A DNA stretch of 49,438 bases from an uncultured Bacteroides sp. (GCA_902168085.1 CABHOP010000058.1:1-49438), one strand, 5' to 3'; shown: positions 7,543-17,941, numbered from the stretch's first letter. The notes: generated by a model from the sequence alone, not told the origin. Made by a program: numbers and translations.

Positions 7543-10500
7543 CTATTGTGCAAATATGAAGCGCAATGTGACCCCTGCACGCGTGGTAGTGATTGGATAT
7601 GAGCTGGATATATATGGAATACTCTGCCTGCGATCGTAGAAGAAACGCAGGGTCAGCCTGTCACTCACAATATAGTCTATAGAAGGCGATATGGTAATCA
7701 CCTTCTGCCCGCGCGTAGTGATGTTTACATTCTGCGCCAGGTAGTTATTGCTGCTCTTATCATCGCGCAGGCCTACATCCATTTTTATATTCAGGTCATT
7801 ATTCAGCTTCTTCACACCAAACACCTCAAACGGCAATACCAATCCGCGCACACGGTAGCCGGCACCTATCACATATTCTGTGCTGTAGGTTTCGCTCACC
7901 TGGTAATCTACCATGCTCAGGCTCACGGTGCGTGTTTTACGGAAGTCGAACCGGAAGGTCATATTGTTGCGGAACGAAGCATCGAAACCAAACATCGGGT
8001 TCAGCGATTCCGTTATCGTTACGTTCGGCACCTGGTAGAAGGGTACGAAGTTGCCTGAATTGGAATCGATGAACGACGGGAAGCCAACGCTGTAAATATC
8101 CTGGTAGAACAATGCCGATACAAAACTATTCATAGACAACGTACCGGTATAAGCATGGTTGATAACCAGGTTGTTCATCACTTCGGCAATAGCCGGTATT
8201 TTGGTAAGCCCCGTATAAGCTACCCGCCAGTTTGGCATCGGCACATAATTGCGGAACGGGTTGCTGCGGATGTTCTTATTACGCTGGTCGATAAGGCCCA
8301 CATCATTGGCGCTCTTACCGGTGTAAGCAGCCAGGAATGACGGTACCAGTACATCCTGAGAGTAGCCGGTGTACCCTTTTTTATAATTAGGATCGTTCGG
8401 GTCGTCTACACCGTTACTATACGGGTTGCTGCGGCTCAGCCTTTCAGACACTACTTTCCTGTTTTCCATAAACTGCCTGAATGGCCCGCTATTCACATCC
8501 GATTTGTTGAACAGTGTTTTCAATCCTATAAATGAAGAAGTGAAAGAACCACTCTCATATGGGTTATTGTGAGTAAAGTCGCCAACGCCTGTAAGGGTTG
8601 TATCCTTAAACAGTTCGCTATGTGTTTTGCTGAACGAACGTGTTACGGTAAAGTCTATCCTGAAATCCTTGATAGGTTCTACCGTAGTTGTAATATTCAG
8701 CGTTTGCGCATACTGCTGCTGAAACTGTGCATTGAAGAGGCTATCGCGACTCAGGCGGCCGGCATAGGCTTGCTTTTCCAGCCAGCTTCTATCGGGCTGC
8801 ATACCATATACAAAGTCAAAGCCCGGTGCCCCGCTCGATGTATTGATACCCAGTATATTGGTACTATCCATATAGCCCGGCAGTGTAGCGCCTGCGTTCT
8901 CGCTATAGTTCACTGTAGTACGCTTCACCATCGTCAGCAGCCTGCCGCCAAAGCGTTCTATATCCGTCACCTTCGGTGTGCTATTGCGGCGCTGCTGGCG
9001 TGCCAGTTTTCTTTCTTTTTTACGCTTGGCCTTATCGGCTTTTGCCTTGGCTATTTCCTCTGCCTTCAGCAGTTTGCGCATCGAGTCCAGTTGCTTATCG
9101 CTCATCTTACCGGCCATGGCAGCTATGGTCTTCTCCAGCTCAGTAGAATCGTCTTTTTTTACCACATCGGTTTTTACCGGCGTCTTCGGCTTATCCAGCG
9201 ATGGCTTGTCTTTGCCACGCAGGTCTTTCACCGTTTTACCGTTATCGGGTGCCAGGCCGGGCTTATTGCCATCTTTATCGTCTTTGCCGTTTTTAATCTT
9301 GGGTGGCTTAGGTTGGTTTACGGCACGCAGCCAGCGGTTCTTATTATACAGCTGTGTAAACTGCAATTCTAAATTAGCTTGCTTGGTTTGCGTATTGCCA
9401 ATGGTATTACCCAGGCCACGCGCCAGTTGCGATGCCGCTGTCCACGAATAGGTAGACCCATATTGCAGGCGCAGGTTGGTCCAGTCTGCTACCGGCAGCT
9501 TTTGCAGCGGCAGGTTGTAGCTGGCGTTGAAAGATTGGGTATAGAATGTATTACGCCCGAAGGTTTTTATTTTATCCCAAAGCGAATCGCGTTTCTCTCC
9601 ATTATCTATCCTGCCATATGGCTCATCAATACGCGATGTATTGGTTGCCTTATAGTCGAATGACAGGGAACGCGTTAGTTCCCAACGCAGGGTATAATCG
9701 CGTATCCACGTAAAGTTTTTATAGAAGGTTGGCGGTATGGCAATGATATCGCCCGTTATGTTGCGCACTTTTGTTTCGTTCACAATACGGTTCATATCCG
9801 TACGGAAGGTAAAGTTGGCCGGCAACAGGTTCAGGTTGAAGTCTTTTATCAAAGACATCCATTTCGATTTCGACCTGATAAGGGTTTTAAAAGGCTCTAT
9901 CGATTTCGACTTGATGCTGTAGGTATAACCCAAGCCCAATTTATGGTTCAGCAATTCATCGCTTTCTATCGTAGGGTTGCGTTTGAACTGGCGGTTGTAA
10001 GCATAGCTCACATCAAAGTTCTTCACGCTCCAGGGCATTGTTTTGGAAGATGGTTTTTCAGGGTTGCCCAATACACGCACGTTAGAAAAATTGACACTGG
10101 TGATGGATGTATAATCCTGTGCAGCTTTGCGTATAGAATCGCGCTGTGCAGCATCGCGTGCGGCATTCAGCTTGTCGCCATATTTCACATCCAGGTCGAA
10201 AGGATCGTATTGCGGGTTGCTGATATTTTCAGAATAACCTACAAACACCGGCAACTGTACACCCCATTTCTTAGGCATCAGCTTACCCATATTCAGGTTG
10301 GTAGATGCATTGTATTGATAGTAGTTATCGCGGAAGCGCTGGTTCAGTTTCTGGTCTATATTACCATAGCCGGCAGTGTGCATGCTACCTGCCAGGTTCA
10401 CAGCGCCAAGGTCGGCCAGCTGTATAGCTACCTTGCCCGACGCAGCATAACCCGGAGATTCATTCAGCCCTACCATGCGCAGTTCGTTAAACCATATTTC

Positions 10501-13500
10501 CGCACATTTTGCCATACCATCATCCGTAAGTGCCTGGTTGGTCTTCAACGGGTTGGCTACACCCAGCATGATGGTTTTGGCATCACCGATATTCGGGTTA
10601 CCTACTACGGTAATATAATTACCCTTACTATCGGTAACGGTATAGGGTATAAAGGCGGCAATGCCTTTATTGTTCCTTTCGGTCTTTACATGCACCAGGT
10701 CGTCCAGCACCAGATCCAGCCTGTTGGCTTCGGGCCACACGGCCTCATCGGTACTGCTGCCCGGCGCTGTGATGCGCAGGGGCACCTGGTATTCGTAGTA
10801 GTTATTGGTAAAGTCGCTACCTATACGTATCACACCGCGCAGGTCGCCGTCTTTCACCGGCTGCTGTCCTGTGCGCGATTCCGCATGCACGAACATACGC
10901 AGCTTGCTGAACTGGCGCATATCCACACCTACTTCTTTAAACACAGCGCGCATATCACCATCTTTCAGGTTGCACACCTGCAGCGATAGTGCCTGCTCAT
11001 TCAGTTGTATGCTCTGGCCATTGGCAACATTTGCCTGCTGGCGGTTTACCCCCGGTGGTATTACATATGGTATAGGCTGACGGTCGCTGTTCTCTTCCAG
11101 GCTCACCGATGTTACGGCAAAGTCTACAGAGTTCTGGTCATCTTCCGGAATATTCTCTCCGGGGTTCTGTAAGGAGAACATATAGCGGCGCCAGTTATTA
11201 CGGCCCAGCTCCAGCCTTGCAAAACGCATGATAACGCTATCCTGGAACCCACTCATGAACATACGTATGAAACGCACAGAGCGGAAGTCGGCTATGTTAC
11301 CCACCTTGGCATTGTAATCGCGGATAGGTATTTTGAATTGGTACCAGCGCTCCAGCTCGGTGCTGCCGTTTGGCAGTTTCACATTCGTTTCCTGTATGCT
11401 CACCACATAGTTGCTACCCACCTGCATGCCGGGCTTCAGGTCTATGCGGTATTGATAATAGTCTTCTGCTTCGTTCAGCGTATTATCGCGGTTGATGTCT
11501 TCAGACTCCGGTATGGTAGTACCGGCATTAGAATATTCGCCACTGGTATTGGCGGGCGAGTTGCCGTGCGGGCCATTGAATTTTTTATAACGGCCCAATA
11601 CACCCGGCTCATTATTATCATAATCAGAACCACGGAAGTGGTGGAAGTCATCGCCTGAAGGGTCGTTCTGCAGGCTGTTCAATGCATCCGGATTTGTGAC
11701 CACACTGGCTACCTGTGCCAGGTATTGTGCAAACCAGGTTTTTTCTTCTTCATTATCCAGGCCATCATAACCCACATCCTGCGTAGTGCGGGCGGCAGGG
11801 TCGTTATCGAAGGCACGGGTTATCTGCTGCTGTATGCTGGGCGAATAACCCCATACACTTTTGTTGAGTTGCGATATATTTTTAGGAACAGTGATACCGT
11901 TCTCAAAGAATTTACGGGAATCTTTCAGCACATCTTCCGATATATTACCCAGGTTGATATACAGCGAACCGCCCTGCGAAGCAGGATTGCCAATGAAGGG
12001 GTCCATTACCCAGAATTCGATAAACTCTACATTCGATTGTTCGAAGTCACTATTATCTATCGCGCGCATGATGCCACCCCAGCGTTCCTGCGGGTTCTTC
12101 AGTTTACCGTTGCCGTCCAGTGCATTGGCATCAAAGTTATACGCCCCCCTGTCTTTAGGATAATAGGCAAGGTCTAATGTAGAAAGGGCGCTTTGTAATA
12201 TCGTGTTGTTCTTTTGGGGGAACACATCCTGCTGCTGCACCTGGCGTATGTAGTGCTGGTTGGGGTCTTTCTTCACATAATCGGGTACGCCGGTACTCGG
12301 GTCTATCAACGATGGCTCCAAAAAGTACCATGCCAATTTTGCCCTGTTTTTGTTGTAATCCAGGTTATCGTTCAGCGCGCCCTCTTTAAACAACTGATTG
12401 CCATTTTTGTCTATAGCCCCCACCGGTGTACTGGCCAGCGACCATGAGTTGGCCGGGAATTTCAGGTCGTAAGAGCTGCGCGTACCTTCAAAGTCATCTA
12501 CATATACAGAGCCTTCCGGGTCCAGCGAATTGATCTGCTTGCTGTGGCCGGGTAAAAGGCTGGCTACCTCTCCTGATACACTTATAAGTGATGGAGCTGT
12601 AGTAGAATATATAGGCAGCTTATCGAGGAACCGGGTAAGTGCAGGCGACTCAGATTGATAGTTGGCATCTATACCTAACACGGTATTTTTAATAGGGTCT
12701 TCGCCTACGGTTGTTTTTTGTGTGAACGGACGCTCCGTAAGGCGCATGAAGGTACCACCCAATGCCAGTTTCTCATTTAAATAATAATCAAGACGAAGGC
12801 CGGTAAAGTTTTGTTGCTGAAAACCGAAGGTGGCATTATCCTCATACTGCACACTGATGGGTATGCCGGAGTTGAGGATACCTGTGTTCAATATCTTCAA
12901 ACGGCCCAGGCCATAATCTATCTGGTAGTCCACATTCTCTATCAGGCGCTGCCCACCGGCAGATACCGCTACCGACCCCTGTGGTATATTGAAGCCCCCC
13001 AGGAATATTTCGGAAGAAGAAGAAGACTTGTAAGAACCCTTGATAACATAGCGGTTGTTTTGTTGAAACTGGCGTGCTATGGTCTTGGTAGAATCGTACA
13101 GTATAGTATAGAGATATTTCCGTTGCAGTTGTGCATTGTCGCCTATGGCGGGCTTCAGGCCACTGCCAAAAGGCTCCAGCACGGGAAAGATGATCTTACC
13201 TTGCTGTGTATTGATCGTAATGCCTTCTACAAAATCGAAGATACCATCGGGACTGGGGTCATTCTGTATGTTCAGGCGGTCGAGGTTCAATAGTGATATA
13301 AGCGGCTGCCCTGCTTTTTCCCCTTCGGGTATATACCTTTTTTCACCACCCCCCGGGTCCTGGTACAATACATTCAAACGAAACTCGTCTTTAGACACAC
13401 CCAGGCCACCCAATGCATACACGTTTTTCATCATCAGCTTCCAGATAGGCAGTGTAGGGCGTGCAGATGTTCCTTTCAGAAGTTTCAAAAACATCACACG

Positions 13501-14994
13501 CTGATCGGCTACCGCACCACCGGTATTGGGTAGTGGCGGCAGGTCTTCAGAAAACTCACCCACCTGGTACACCTTACCATTGTAAGTATAGCGGTATGCT
13601 ACTGCCAGCACATCGGCTGGGTTCAGTTGTGTGTTTAGCGATATATAACCCAGTTGCGGGTTGAAAGAATATTCAGAGGGGTTCAGCTTACGCGCAGTCT
13701 GGCTTTCAAAGTCGAGGCTGTTTGTAAAACCAAGTGCTGTAACAATACCGGTAGCTGTACCGGGTATACGTGTACTGGGATTTTCCTGCAGCCGGCTGTA
13801 TAGCTGGTTTACATTATTATCCGGCAGGCCATAAGGCACCGGTTTGGCAGCACCAGCCACCAGCGGGTTGTGCGGCGATGCCTCACCAAGGTCCATAAAA
13901 CCGAAAATGGTACGTACCCCATCGGTAGCACCTGTAGTATTGGTTATCCAAACCTCTATCTTATTGATAGTAACCTGCGAATTGATGATGGGATAATTTT
14001 CGAGTGCGCGGTTGTAGTTATTGGCAAAGTATTGTGCCAGCAGGAAGTGGCGGTTCTCTTCATAGTCATCGGCCTTGATAGCGAACTGCTGTGTTTGCGA
14101 ACCACCCTGTATGGTAAGGCTGTTTCGTTTAGAGCGCTGTTGCGATACTACACCCGTTACCCATAGCCTGCCAAACTGCAACTGCGTTTTAAGGCCAAAG
14201 AGCGACTGCACACCGCTTATCAGGTTGCTGCGCAGGGGGAAGCTTACGTTACCCGCTTCTATCTTCTTGATGATCTCGTCTTCTTTACCTGTATACTCCA
14301 GTCGCTGTATGTTCTGGTAGTCGAAGGTGGCTTTGGTATTGTTACTGATATTCAGTTTCAGCTTATCACCCACTGTGGCCAGCAGGTTGATGTTCATCTG
14401 CATATCAAAATCGAAGATGCCGTATTTCTGTGCACGCTGCGGCAATGCGGGGTTCTTAATGTTTTGCCAGTTGCCACCAAAAGTTACGTCTACATTACCC
14501 TGCGGCCTTACTACGATGCCACTGCCGCCAAATATACGGTCGAAGATACCTTCGCGGTACATGGTGGGCAATTGTGGTTTGGTATTGAAAAGCGAGAGGG
14601 CATCCATACGGCGCTGCCAGTACGATTGCTCATCTTTTTCAGCCTGGTATTTCATGTACTCATCCAGGGTCATGAAATTGGGAGTGCGCAGGTAGCGGTC
14701 GCCCAGCTTTTCGGTAAAGTAGTACCTGTTTTCCTCCGGGTCGTATTCTACCGACCTGTTTACATTGGCCGGGTCTTGCAGGTCGATGCTGGGTATTGTT
14801 TTTTCGCCTGCCTCACCGCTGCGGTCTTGTATGGGAAATTTGAGCGCTTCTTTTTTACGGGTAGTATCCTCTGCAGGGTCCGGCTCCTCATACTCAAAAT
14901 CTCCTTCATAATCGCGGGCAGCAGCATTCGCTATGGCTACTACCAATGTTATAAAGAAAAACAGCTTATACCCGAAATTTGTCTTCCGCTTCAA
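7543..14994 (-). CDS. sprA: T9SS outer-membrane translocon SprA
   Basis: SprA (Sov in Porphyromonas) is a giant outer-membrane beta-barrel that forms the protein-conducting pore of the type IX secretion system and is needed for gliding and for secretion of CTD-bearing proteins. The 2483 residues start with a signal peptide (MKRKTNFGYKLFFFITLVVA, mature end near Arg27). They contain the repeated SprA motifs YSFNPQLGYISLNTQL, DFEGTRSSYDLKFPANSW and FNELRMVGLNESPGYA, and end in aromatic beta-strands (TTTRAGVTLRFIFAQ). The length matches the family (2300-2500). Residues about 1888-2005 are a Lys/Asp-rich, low-complexity insertion followed by a basic predicted coiled coil. The gene follows ruvA by 20 bases, so the two are probably co-transcribed. 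A T9SS cargo protein lies at 31999-32709. Confidence 0.96.
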   Translation of the reverse strand: MKRKTNFGYKLFFFITLVVAIANAAARDYEGDFEYEEPDPAEDTTRKKEALKFPIQDRSGEAGEKTIPSIDLQDPANVNRSVEYDPEENRYYFTEKLGDRYLRTPNFMTLDEYMKYQAEKDEQSYWQRRMDALSLFNTKPQLPTMYREGIFDRIFGGSGIVVRPQGNVDVTFGGNWQNIKNPALPQRAQKYGIFDFDMQMNINLLATVGDKLKLNISNNTKATFDYQNIQRLEYTGKEDEIIKKIEAGNVSFPLRSNLISGVQSLFGLKTQLQFGRLWVTGVVSQQRSKRNSLTIQGGSQTQQFAIKADDYEENRHFLLAQYFANNYNRALENYPIINSQVTINKIEVWITNTTGATDGVRTIFGFMDLGEASPHNPLVAGAAKPVPYGLPDNNVNQLYSRLQENPSTRIPGTATGIVTALGFTNSLDFESQTARKLNPSEYSFNPQLGYISLNTQLNPADVLAVAYRYTYNGKVYQVGEFSEDLPPLPNTGGAVADQRVMFLKLLKGTSARPTLPIWKLMMKNVYALGGLGVSKDEFRLNVLYQDPGGGEKRYIPEGEKAGQPLISLLNLDRLNIQNDPSPDGIFDFVEGITINTQQGKIIFPVLEPFGSGLKPAIGDNAQLQRKYLYTILYDSTKTIARQFQQNNRYVIKGSYKSSSSSEIFLGGFNIPQGSVAVSAGGQRLIENVDYQIDYGLGRLKILNTGILNSGIPISVQYEDNATFGFQQQNFTGLRLDYYLNEKLALGGTFMRLTERPFTQKTTVGEDPIKNTVLGIDANYQSESPALTRFLDKLPIYSTTAPSLISVSGEVASLLPGHSKQINSLDPEGSVYVDDFEGTRSSYDLKFPANSWSLASTPVGAIDKNGNQLFKEGALNDNLDYNKNRAKLAWYFLEPSLIDPSTGVPDYVKKDPNQHYIRQVQQQDVFPQKNNTILQSALSTLDLAYYPKDRGAYNFDANALDGNGKLKNPQERWGGIMRAIDNSDFEQSNVEFIEFWVMDPFIGNPASQGGSLYINLGNISEDVLKDSRKFFENGITVPKNISQLNKSVWGYSPSIQQQITRAFDNDPAARTTQDVGYDGLDNEEEKTWFAQYLAQVASVVTNPDALNSLQNDPSGDDFHHFRGSDYDNNEPGVLGRYKKFNGPHGNSPANTSGEYSNAGTTIPESEDINRDNTLNEAEDYYQYRIDLKPGMQVGSNYVVSIQETNVKLPNGSTELERWYQFKIPIRDYNAKVGNIADFRSVRFIRMFMSGFQDSVIMRFARLELGRNNWRRYMFSLQNPGENIPEDDQNSVDFAVTSVSLEENSDRQPIPYVIPPGVNRQQANVANGQSIQLNEQALSLQVCNLKDGDMRAVFKEVGVDMRQFSKLRMFVHAESRTGQQPVKDGDLRGVIRIGSDFTNNYYEYQVPLRITAPGSSTDEAVWPEANRLDLVLDDLVHVKTERNNKGIAAFIPYTVTDSKGNYITVVGNPNIGDAKTIMLGVANPLKTNQALTDDGMAKCAEIWFNELRMVGLNESPGYAASGKVAIQLADLGAVNLAGSMHTAGYGNIDQKLNQRFRDNYYQYNASTNLNMGKLMPKKWGVQLPVFVGYSENISNPQYDPFDLDVKYGDKLNAARDAAQRDSIRKAAQDYTSITSVNFSNVRVLGNPEKPSSKTMPWSVKNFDVSYAYNRQFKRNPTIESDELLNHKLGLGYTYSIKSKSIEPFKTLIRSKSKWMSLIKDFNLNLLPANFTFRTDMNRIVNETKVRNITGDIIAIPPTFYKNFTWIRDYTLRWELTRSLSFDYKATNTSRIDEPYGRIDNGEKRDSLWDKIKTFGRNTFYTQSFNASYNLPLQKLPVADWTNLRLQYGSTYSWTAASQLARGLGNTIGNTQTKQANLELQFTQLYNKNRWLRAVNQPKPPKIKNGKDDKDGNKPGLAPDNGKTVKDLRGKDKPSLDKPKTPVKTDVVKKDDSTELEKTIAAMAGKMSDKQLDSMRKLLKAEEIAKAKADKAKRKKERKLARQQRRNSTPKVTDIERFGGRLLTMVKRTTVNYSENAGATLPGYMDSTNILGINTSSGAPGFDFVYGMQPDRSWLEKQAYAGRLSRDSLFNAQFQQQYAQTLNITTTVEPIKDFRIDFTVTRSFSKTHSELFKDTTLTGVGDFTHNNPYESGSFTSSFIGLKTLFNKSDVNSGPFRQFMENRKVVSERLSRSNPYSNGVDDPNDPNYKKGYTGYSQDVLVPSFLAAYTGKSANDVGLIDQRNKNIRSNPFRNYVPMPNWRVAYTGLTKIPAIAEVMNNLVINHAYTGTLSMNSFVSALFYQDIYSVGFPSFIDSNSGNFVPFYQVPNVTITESLNPMFGFDASFRNNMTFRFDFRKTRTVSLSMVDYQVSETYSTEYVIGAGYRVRGLVLPFEVFGVKKLNNDLNIKMDVGLRDDKSSNNYLAQNVNITTRGQKVITISPSIDYIVSDRLTLRFFYDRRQSIPYISSSYPITTTRAGVTLRFIFAQ

Positions 14995-15014
14995 TCTCGT
15001 TCCTTTTCTTAGGT

Positions 15015-15593
15015 TTATAGCACCCTTAGTGCTTGTTTTATCAGCTCTTCTACCGTCAACGAACCGGCATCTTTTATTTTCTTCAAAGCAGCCTCTGCCA
15101 TGGTTTTCGTTATACCCAGGTTCACTAATGCAAATAACGCATCTTCCTCTTTGGTATTGTGTACGGTATGGGGTAAAGATGCAGTATTTTTTTCTAAATG
15201 CAGCTTGCCTTTCAGCTCCAGTATGATACGCTGGGCGGTTTTGGCACCAATGCCTTTCACCTTCTCCAGCGTTCGCGCATCTTCATGTGCTATGGCCCGT
15301 TCCAGCTCTTCGGGCGTTAGCGACGACAGGATGATGCGCGCCGTGGCGGCACCTACCCCATTGATACTTAGCAACTGGCGAAAGGTGGTACGTTCCGTTT
15401 CATCGGCAAAGCCATACAGCACCCAGGCATCTTCGCGCACCTGCACATGGGTATACAGGCGGCACCGTTCCAAGTCTTGCACCCTGCCATATGTTTGCAG
15501 TGTGATATTGACCTCGTAACCAACTCCGTTTACAGAAAGATATAACAGGGAAGGGGATTTATAACTCAGTTCACCCTCCAGGAAAGCATACAT
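15015..15593 (-). CDS. ruvA: Holliday junction DNA helicase subunit RuvA
   Basis: RuvA forms tetramers that grip four-way DNA junctions and load the RuvB motor for branch migration. The 192 residues show the N-terminal OB fold (MYAFLEGELSYKSPSLL, VNGVGYEV), a middle domain with two helix-hairpin-helix motifs (SINGVGAATARIILSS at about 74-89 and KVKGIGAKTAQRIILELKG at about 109-127), and a C-terminal domain (about 145-192) that contacts RuvB. Length is as expected. It is transcribed ahead of sprA on the same strand. No strong promoter box was found upstream; only AATATTTG-like words occur. Confidence 0.96.
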   Translation of the reverse strand: MYAFLEGELSYKSPSLLYLSVNGVGYEVNITLQTYGRVQDLERCRLYTHVQVREDAWVLYGFADETERTTFRQLLSINGVGAATARIILSSLTPEELERAIAHEDARTLEKVKGIGAKTAQRIILELKGKLHLEKNTASLPHTVHNTKEEDALFALVNLGITKTMAEAALKKIKDAGSLTVEELIKQALRVL

Positions 15594-15691
15594 ACTACGA
15601 ATGAATTATACAAATATCACAAATATTACCTATAAAAAGAGCGGCATGTTATACACACCGCTCCATAAATGACATTAAGTTGACGCCGACT

Positions 15692-16669
15692 TTAGAACCA
15701 CCAGGGTATCTTGTTGCTCTCAAATTTATATATAAACATTATAGATATGGTTGAGTAGCTGTCTTTCACTTCTTTATTACCGCGCTTAGACCATGCTTTG
15801 TGTTTCACACTTGGGTCTATAGCCCATGATTTATCGTACATTTCTTTGGCCACTGCTGCTTTTTCAGGAGACAGGTAGCGGTCCAGGTACTCAGGTGTAA
15901 CGTATTCGCTGCTCACGTTATCCAGCCTGTCGTGGCCGGTAAAACGGTACAGGTACTCGATACCCAGCGACATATTGCGGTTCAGGTCGTAACGAAGGCC
16001 AAGGCCAGCGGGTACAGCTACCTGCCAGAAAGATGTTTTCTGAGAATACGTAGGCGTAGGGTCTTCATGTTCAAAACCTTCGCCTTCCAGGCTCAGGTCG
16101 CCCACTTTTACCCAGCGCTTAGCACCGGTATTGCGTTCTATGAAAGTACTGAATGGCGTGTAGTAGAAACCACCGATACCCACTGTCAGGTAGGGCTGCA
16201 ACCTCCATCCGGCAGATTTGCTTTCTGAGTTGCTGCGGAATGGCATGAATTCCACCTGGAACAAGCCTTCCCACATACTTACTTTAATATCCTGGTTGCG
16301 CAGGTAGCGTTGAAACGCATCGTCTTCTATCGATTTTGCAGTTTTGGCTTTCTTTTCATTCCAGGCATCGGTAGCATACAGGGTACCATAGCTAAGGCCT
16401 AAGCGGAATGCCAGCATAGGATGCGCTGTATAACGGCCGAACAAACCGCCCATGAAACATGGCTGGTCGAAATACTTGCCGTTGGTATAATGGTCTACAA
16501 AATTCTGGGTACCTACGTCACCCCATAAATCGGTCATGCCGAATTGTATACCCATTGAGTATCCGGGATGCTCCACATACTCACGTGGAATAGCAGGTTG
16601 GGCATTAACAGAAATAGTGGCAGCGCTAACGCATAAGGCTAAAAGGCTACGGACAATCTTTTTCCGCAT
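15692..16669 (-). CDS. DUF6089-type outer-membrane beta-barrel protein
   Basis: This 325-residue protein has a signal peptide (about 1-23, ending VNAQ) and alternating aromatic strands typical of a small outer-membrane barrel: HPGYSMGIQFGMTDLWGDVG near the N-terminus, then GLFGRYTAHPMLAFRLGLSY, WRLQPYLTVGIGGFYYTP, and YSTISIMFIYKF before a C-terminal PWWF. It resembles the DUF6089 family of Bacteroidota, whose function is not settled. Between the last strands is a charged, probably exposed loop (about 255-300) rich in Lys and Asp. Neighbouring genes do not suggest a pathway. Assignment as a barrel is firm; the family name is from memory. Confidence 0.8.
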   Translation of the reverse strand: MRKKIVRSLLALCVSAATISVNAQPAIPREYVEHPGYSMGIQFGMTDLWGDVGTQNFVDHYTNGKYFDQPCFMGGLFGRYTAHPMLAFRLGLSYGTLYATDAWNEKKAKTAKSIEDDAFQRYLRNQDIKVSMWEGLFQVEFMPFRSNSESKSAGWRLQPYLTVGIGGFYYTPFSTFIERNTGAKRWVKVGDLSLEGEGFEHEDPTPTYSQKTSFWQVAVPAGLGLRYDLNRNMSLGIEYLYRFTGHDRLDNVSSEYVTPEYLDRYLSPEKAAVAKEMYDKSWAIDPSVKHKAWSKRGNKEVKDSYSTISIMFIYKFESNKIPWWF

Positions 16670-16702
16670 TGTACTCTGGTTTTAGCGTTGAAGATAAAAA
16701 AA

Positions 16703-17482
16703 TTATTTTCCTTTAAAAATAGCTTTCCTTTTTTCTAAGAAAGCTGTTGTTCCCTCACGCATGTCTTCGGTAGAAAAGCATTCACCAAAGCGCTTCACCT
16801 CATTGGCAAAACCGTTACTATCCGCTTTCGCCGCATCATTCACACAAGATATAACTTTTGATATAGCAATGGGAGCCTTTGTATGTATTTTTTGCAAAAT
16901 TTCTTTGGTTTTGCTCAAAAGCTCGGCCAGTGGCCATACATGGTTTACAAGGCCCAGTGCTTTTGCTTCATCTGCGCCTATCATATCGGCGGTCATCATC
17001 AGCTCCATCGCTTTGCCTTTGCCTACCAGCTGTGTCAGGCGTTGTGTGCCGCCATAGCCCGGTATCAGGCCCAGGTTTACTTCAGGCTGGCCAAACTTAG
17101 CATTCTCGCTGGCTGTGCGGAAGTGGCAGGACATAGCCAACTCGCAACCACCACCCAATGCAAAGCCATTAACGGCAGCAACGATAGGCTTAGGGCTGTT
17201 CTCTATTTTATCGAAAACATTATCCTGTCCTTTCTTTGCAAGGGCCGAACCGCCTGCGGCATCCAGTGTGGTAAACTCAGAAATATCAGCACCGGCTACA
17301 AATGCCTTTTCGCCGCTACCGGTAAGTATCGCGCTCTTTATCTCTGCATTATTATATATTTCATCTACCACCTTACCCAGTTCTTCTATCACATCCTTGT
17401 TCAGGGCATTCAGTTTATCAGGGCGGTTGATGGTTACTACCAGTGTGCCATCCTGCAGGTCTGTTAATAATGTTTGGTACAT
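16703..17482 (-). CDS. enoyl-CoA hydratase (crotonase family)
   Basis: This 259-residue enzyme should add water to trans-2-enoyl-CoA thioesters. Both catalytic glutamates of true hydratases are present, Glu114 in ALGGGCELAMSCHF and Glu134 in FGQPEVNLGLIPGYGGTQRL. The oxyanion-hole blocks AFVAGADI (60-67) and Gly110-112 are intact. Family length is about 260. It resembles short-chain hydratases such as 3-hydroxybutyryl-CoA dehydratase, and also PaaF of the phenylacetate pathway. Sequence reading alone cannot separate these, so no symbol is given. It lies 33 bases downstream of a free-standing B12-binding domain gene, which suggests a shared role in acyl-CoA metabolism. Confidence 0.93.
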   Translation of the reverse strand: MYQTLLTDLQDGTLVVTINRPDKLNALNKDVIEELGKVVDEIYNNAEIKSAILTGSGEKAFVAGADISEFTTLDAAGGSALAKKGQDNVFDKIENSPKPIVAAVNGFALGGGCELAMSCHFRTASENAKFGQPEVNLGLIPGYGGTQRLTQLVGKGKAMELMMTADMIGADEAKALGLVNHVWPLAELLSKTKEILQKIHTKAPIAISKVISCVNDAAKADSNGFANEVKRFGECFSTEDMREGTTAFLEKRKAIFKGK

Positions 17483-17515
17483 ATTCTAGTGAAAATTGTT
17501 TGAATTAAATCTGTA

Positions 17516-17941
17516 TTAAAATAGTTGGCTGCGGTGTTTTTGCACCCATTCTGTTATGTATGTGGCTATTTCGGTAGTAGGGGCACCGGGGGCAAACAGC
17601 TTACCTACCCCTGCCTTATATAGTTCCTGCATATCTTCTTCGGGTATGATACCGCCACCTGTCAGTAACACATTTTCCAGTCCTTTTTCCTTCATCAGCT
17701 GCATCACCTTAGGGAATACCGTATTGTGCGCACCGCTGAGTATGCTGATGCCTATGGCATCTACATCTTCCTGTAAAGCCGTGTTCACCACCATTTCGGG
17801 TGTCTGGCGCAGGCCGGTATATATTACTTCCATACCTGCATCGCGCAGGGCTGTTGCTATTACTTTGGCACCACGGTCGTGCCCGTCAAGACCCACCTTT
17901 GCTACCAGCACACGCACGGGTCGTTGCATCCTTTCTGTCAT
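17516..17941 (-). CDS. stand-alone B12-binding domain of an acyl-CoA mutase
   Basis: The 141 residues form one cobalamin-binding Rossmann-like domain, equal to the C-terminal part of methylmalonyl-CoA mutase. The histidine-on motif DxHxxG is present as DGHDRG (19-24, His21), followed by the conserved [12 protein letters not shown] and the [11 protein letters not shown] loop. Separate small subunits of this kind occur in two-part acyl-CoA mutases (IcmB or HcmB type), where a large catalytic subunit is encoded elsewhere; none is in this window. It is read just ahead of the enoyl-CoA hydratase on the same strand. The domain assignment is firm; the substrate of the mutase is not known. Confidence 0.93.
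   Translation of the reverse strand: MTERMQRPVRVLVAKVGLDGHDRGAKVIATALRDAGMEVIYTGLRQTPEMVVNTALQEDVDAIGISILSGAHNTVFPKVMQLMKEKGLENVLLTGGGIIPEEDMQELYKAGVGKLFAPGAPTTEIATYITEWVQKHRSQLF

Noticed and set aside
9943-10989. 348-residue + strand frame inside sprA, with other long antisense frames nearby
   Set aside because: sprA is an unbroken 2483-residue gene with clear homology; antisense frames show low-complexity Ile/His/Tyr-rich sequence and no domain.
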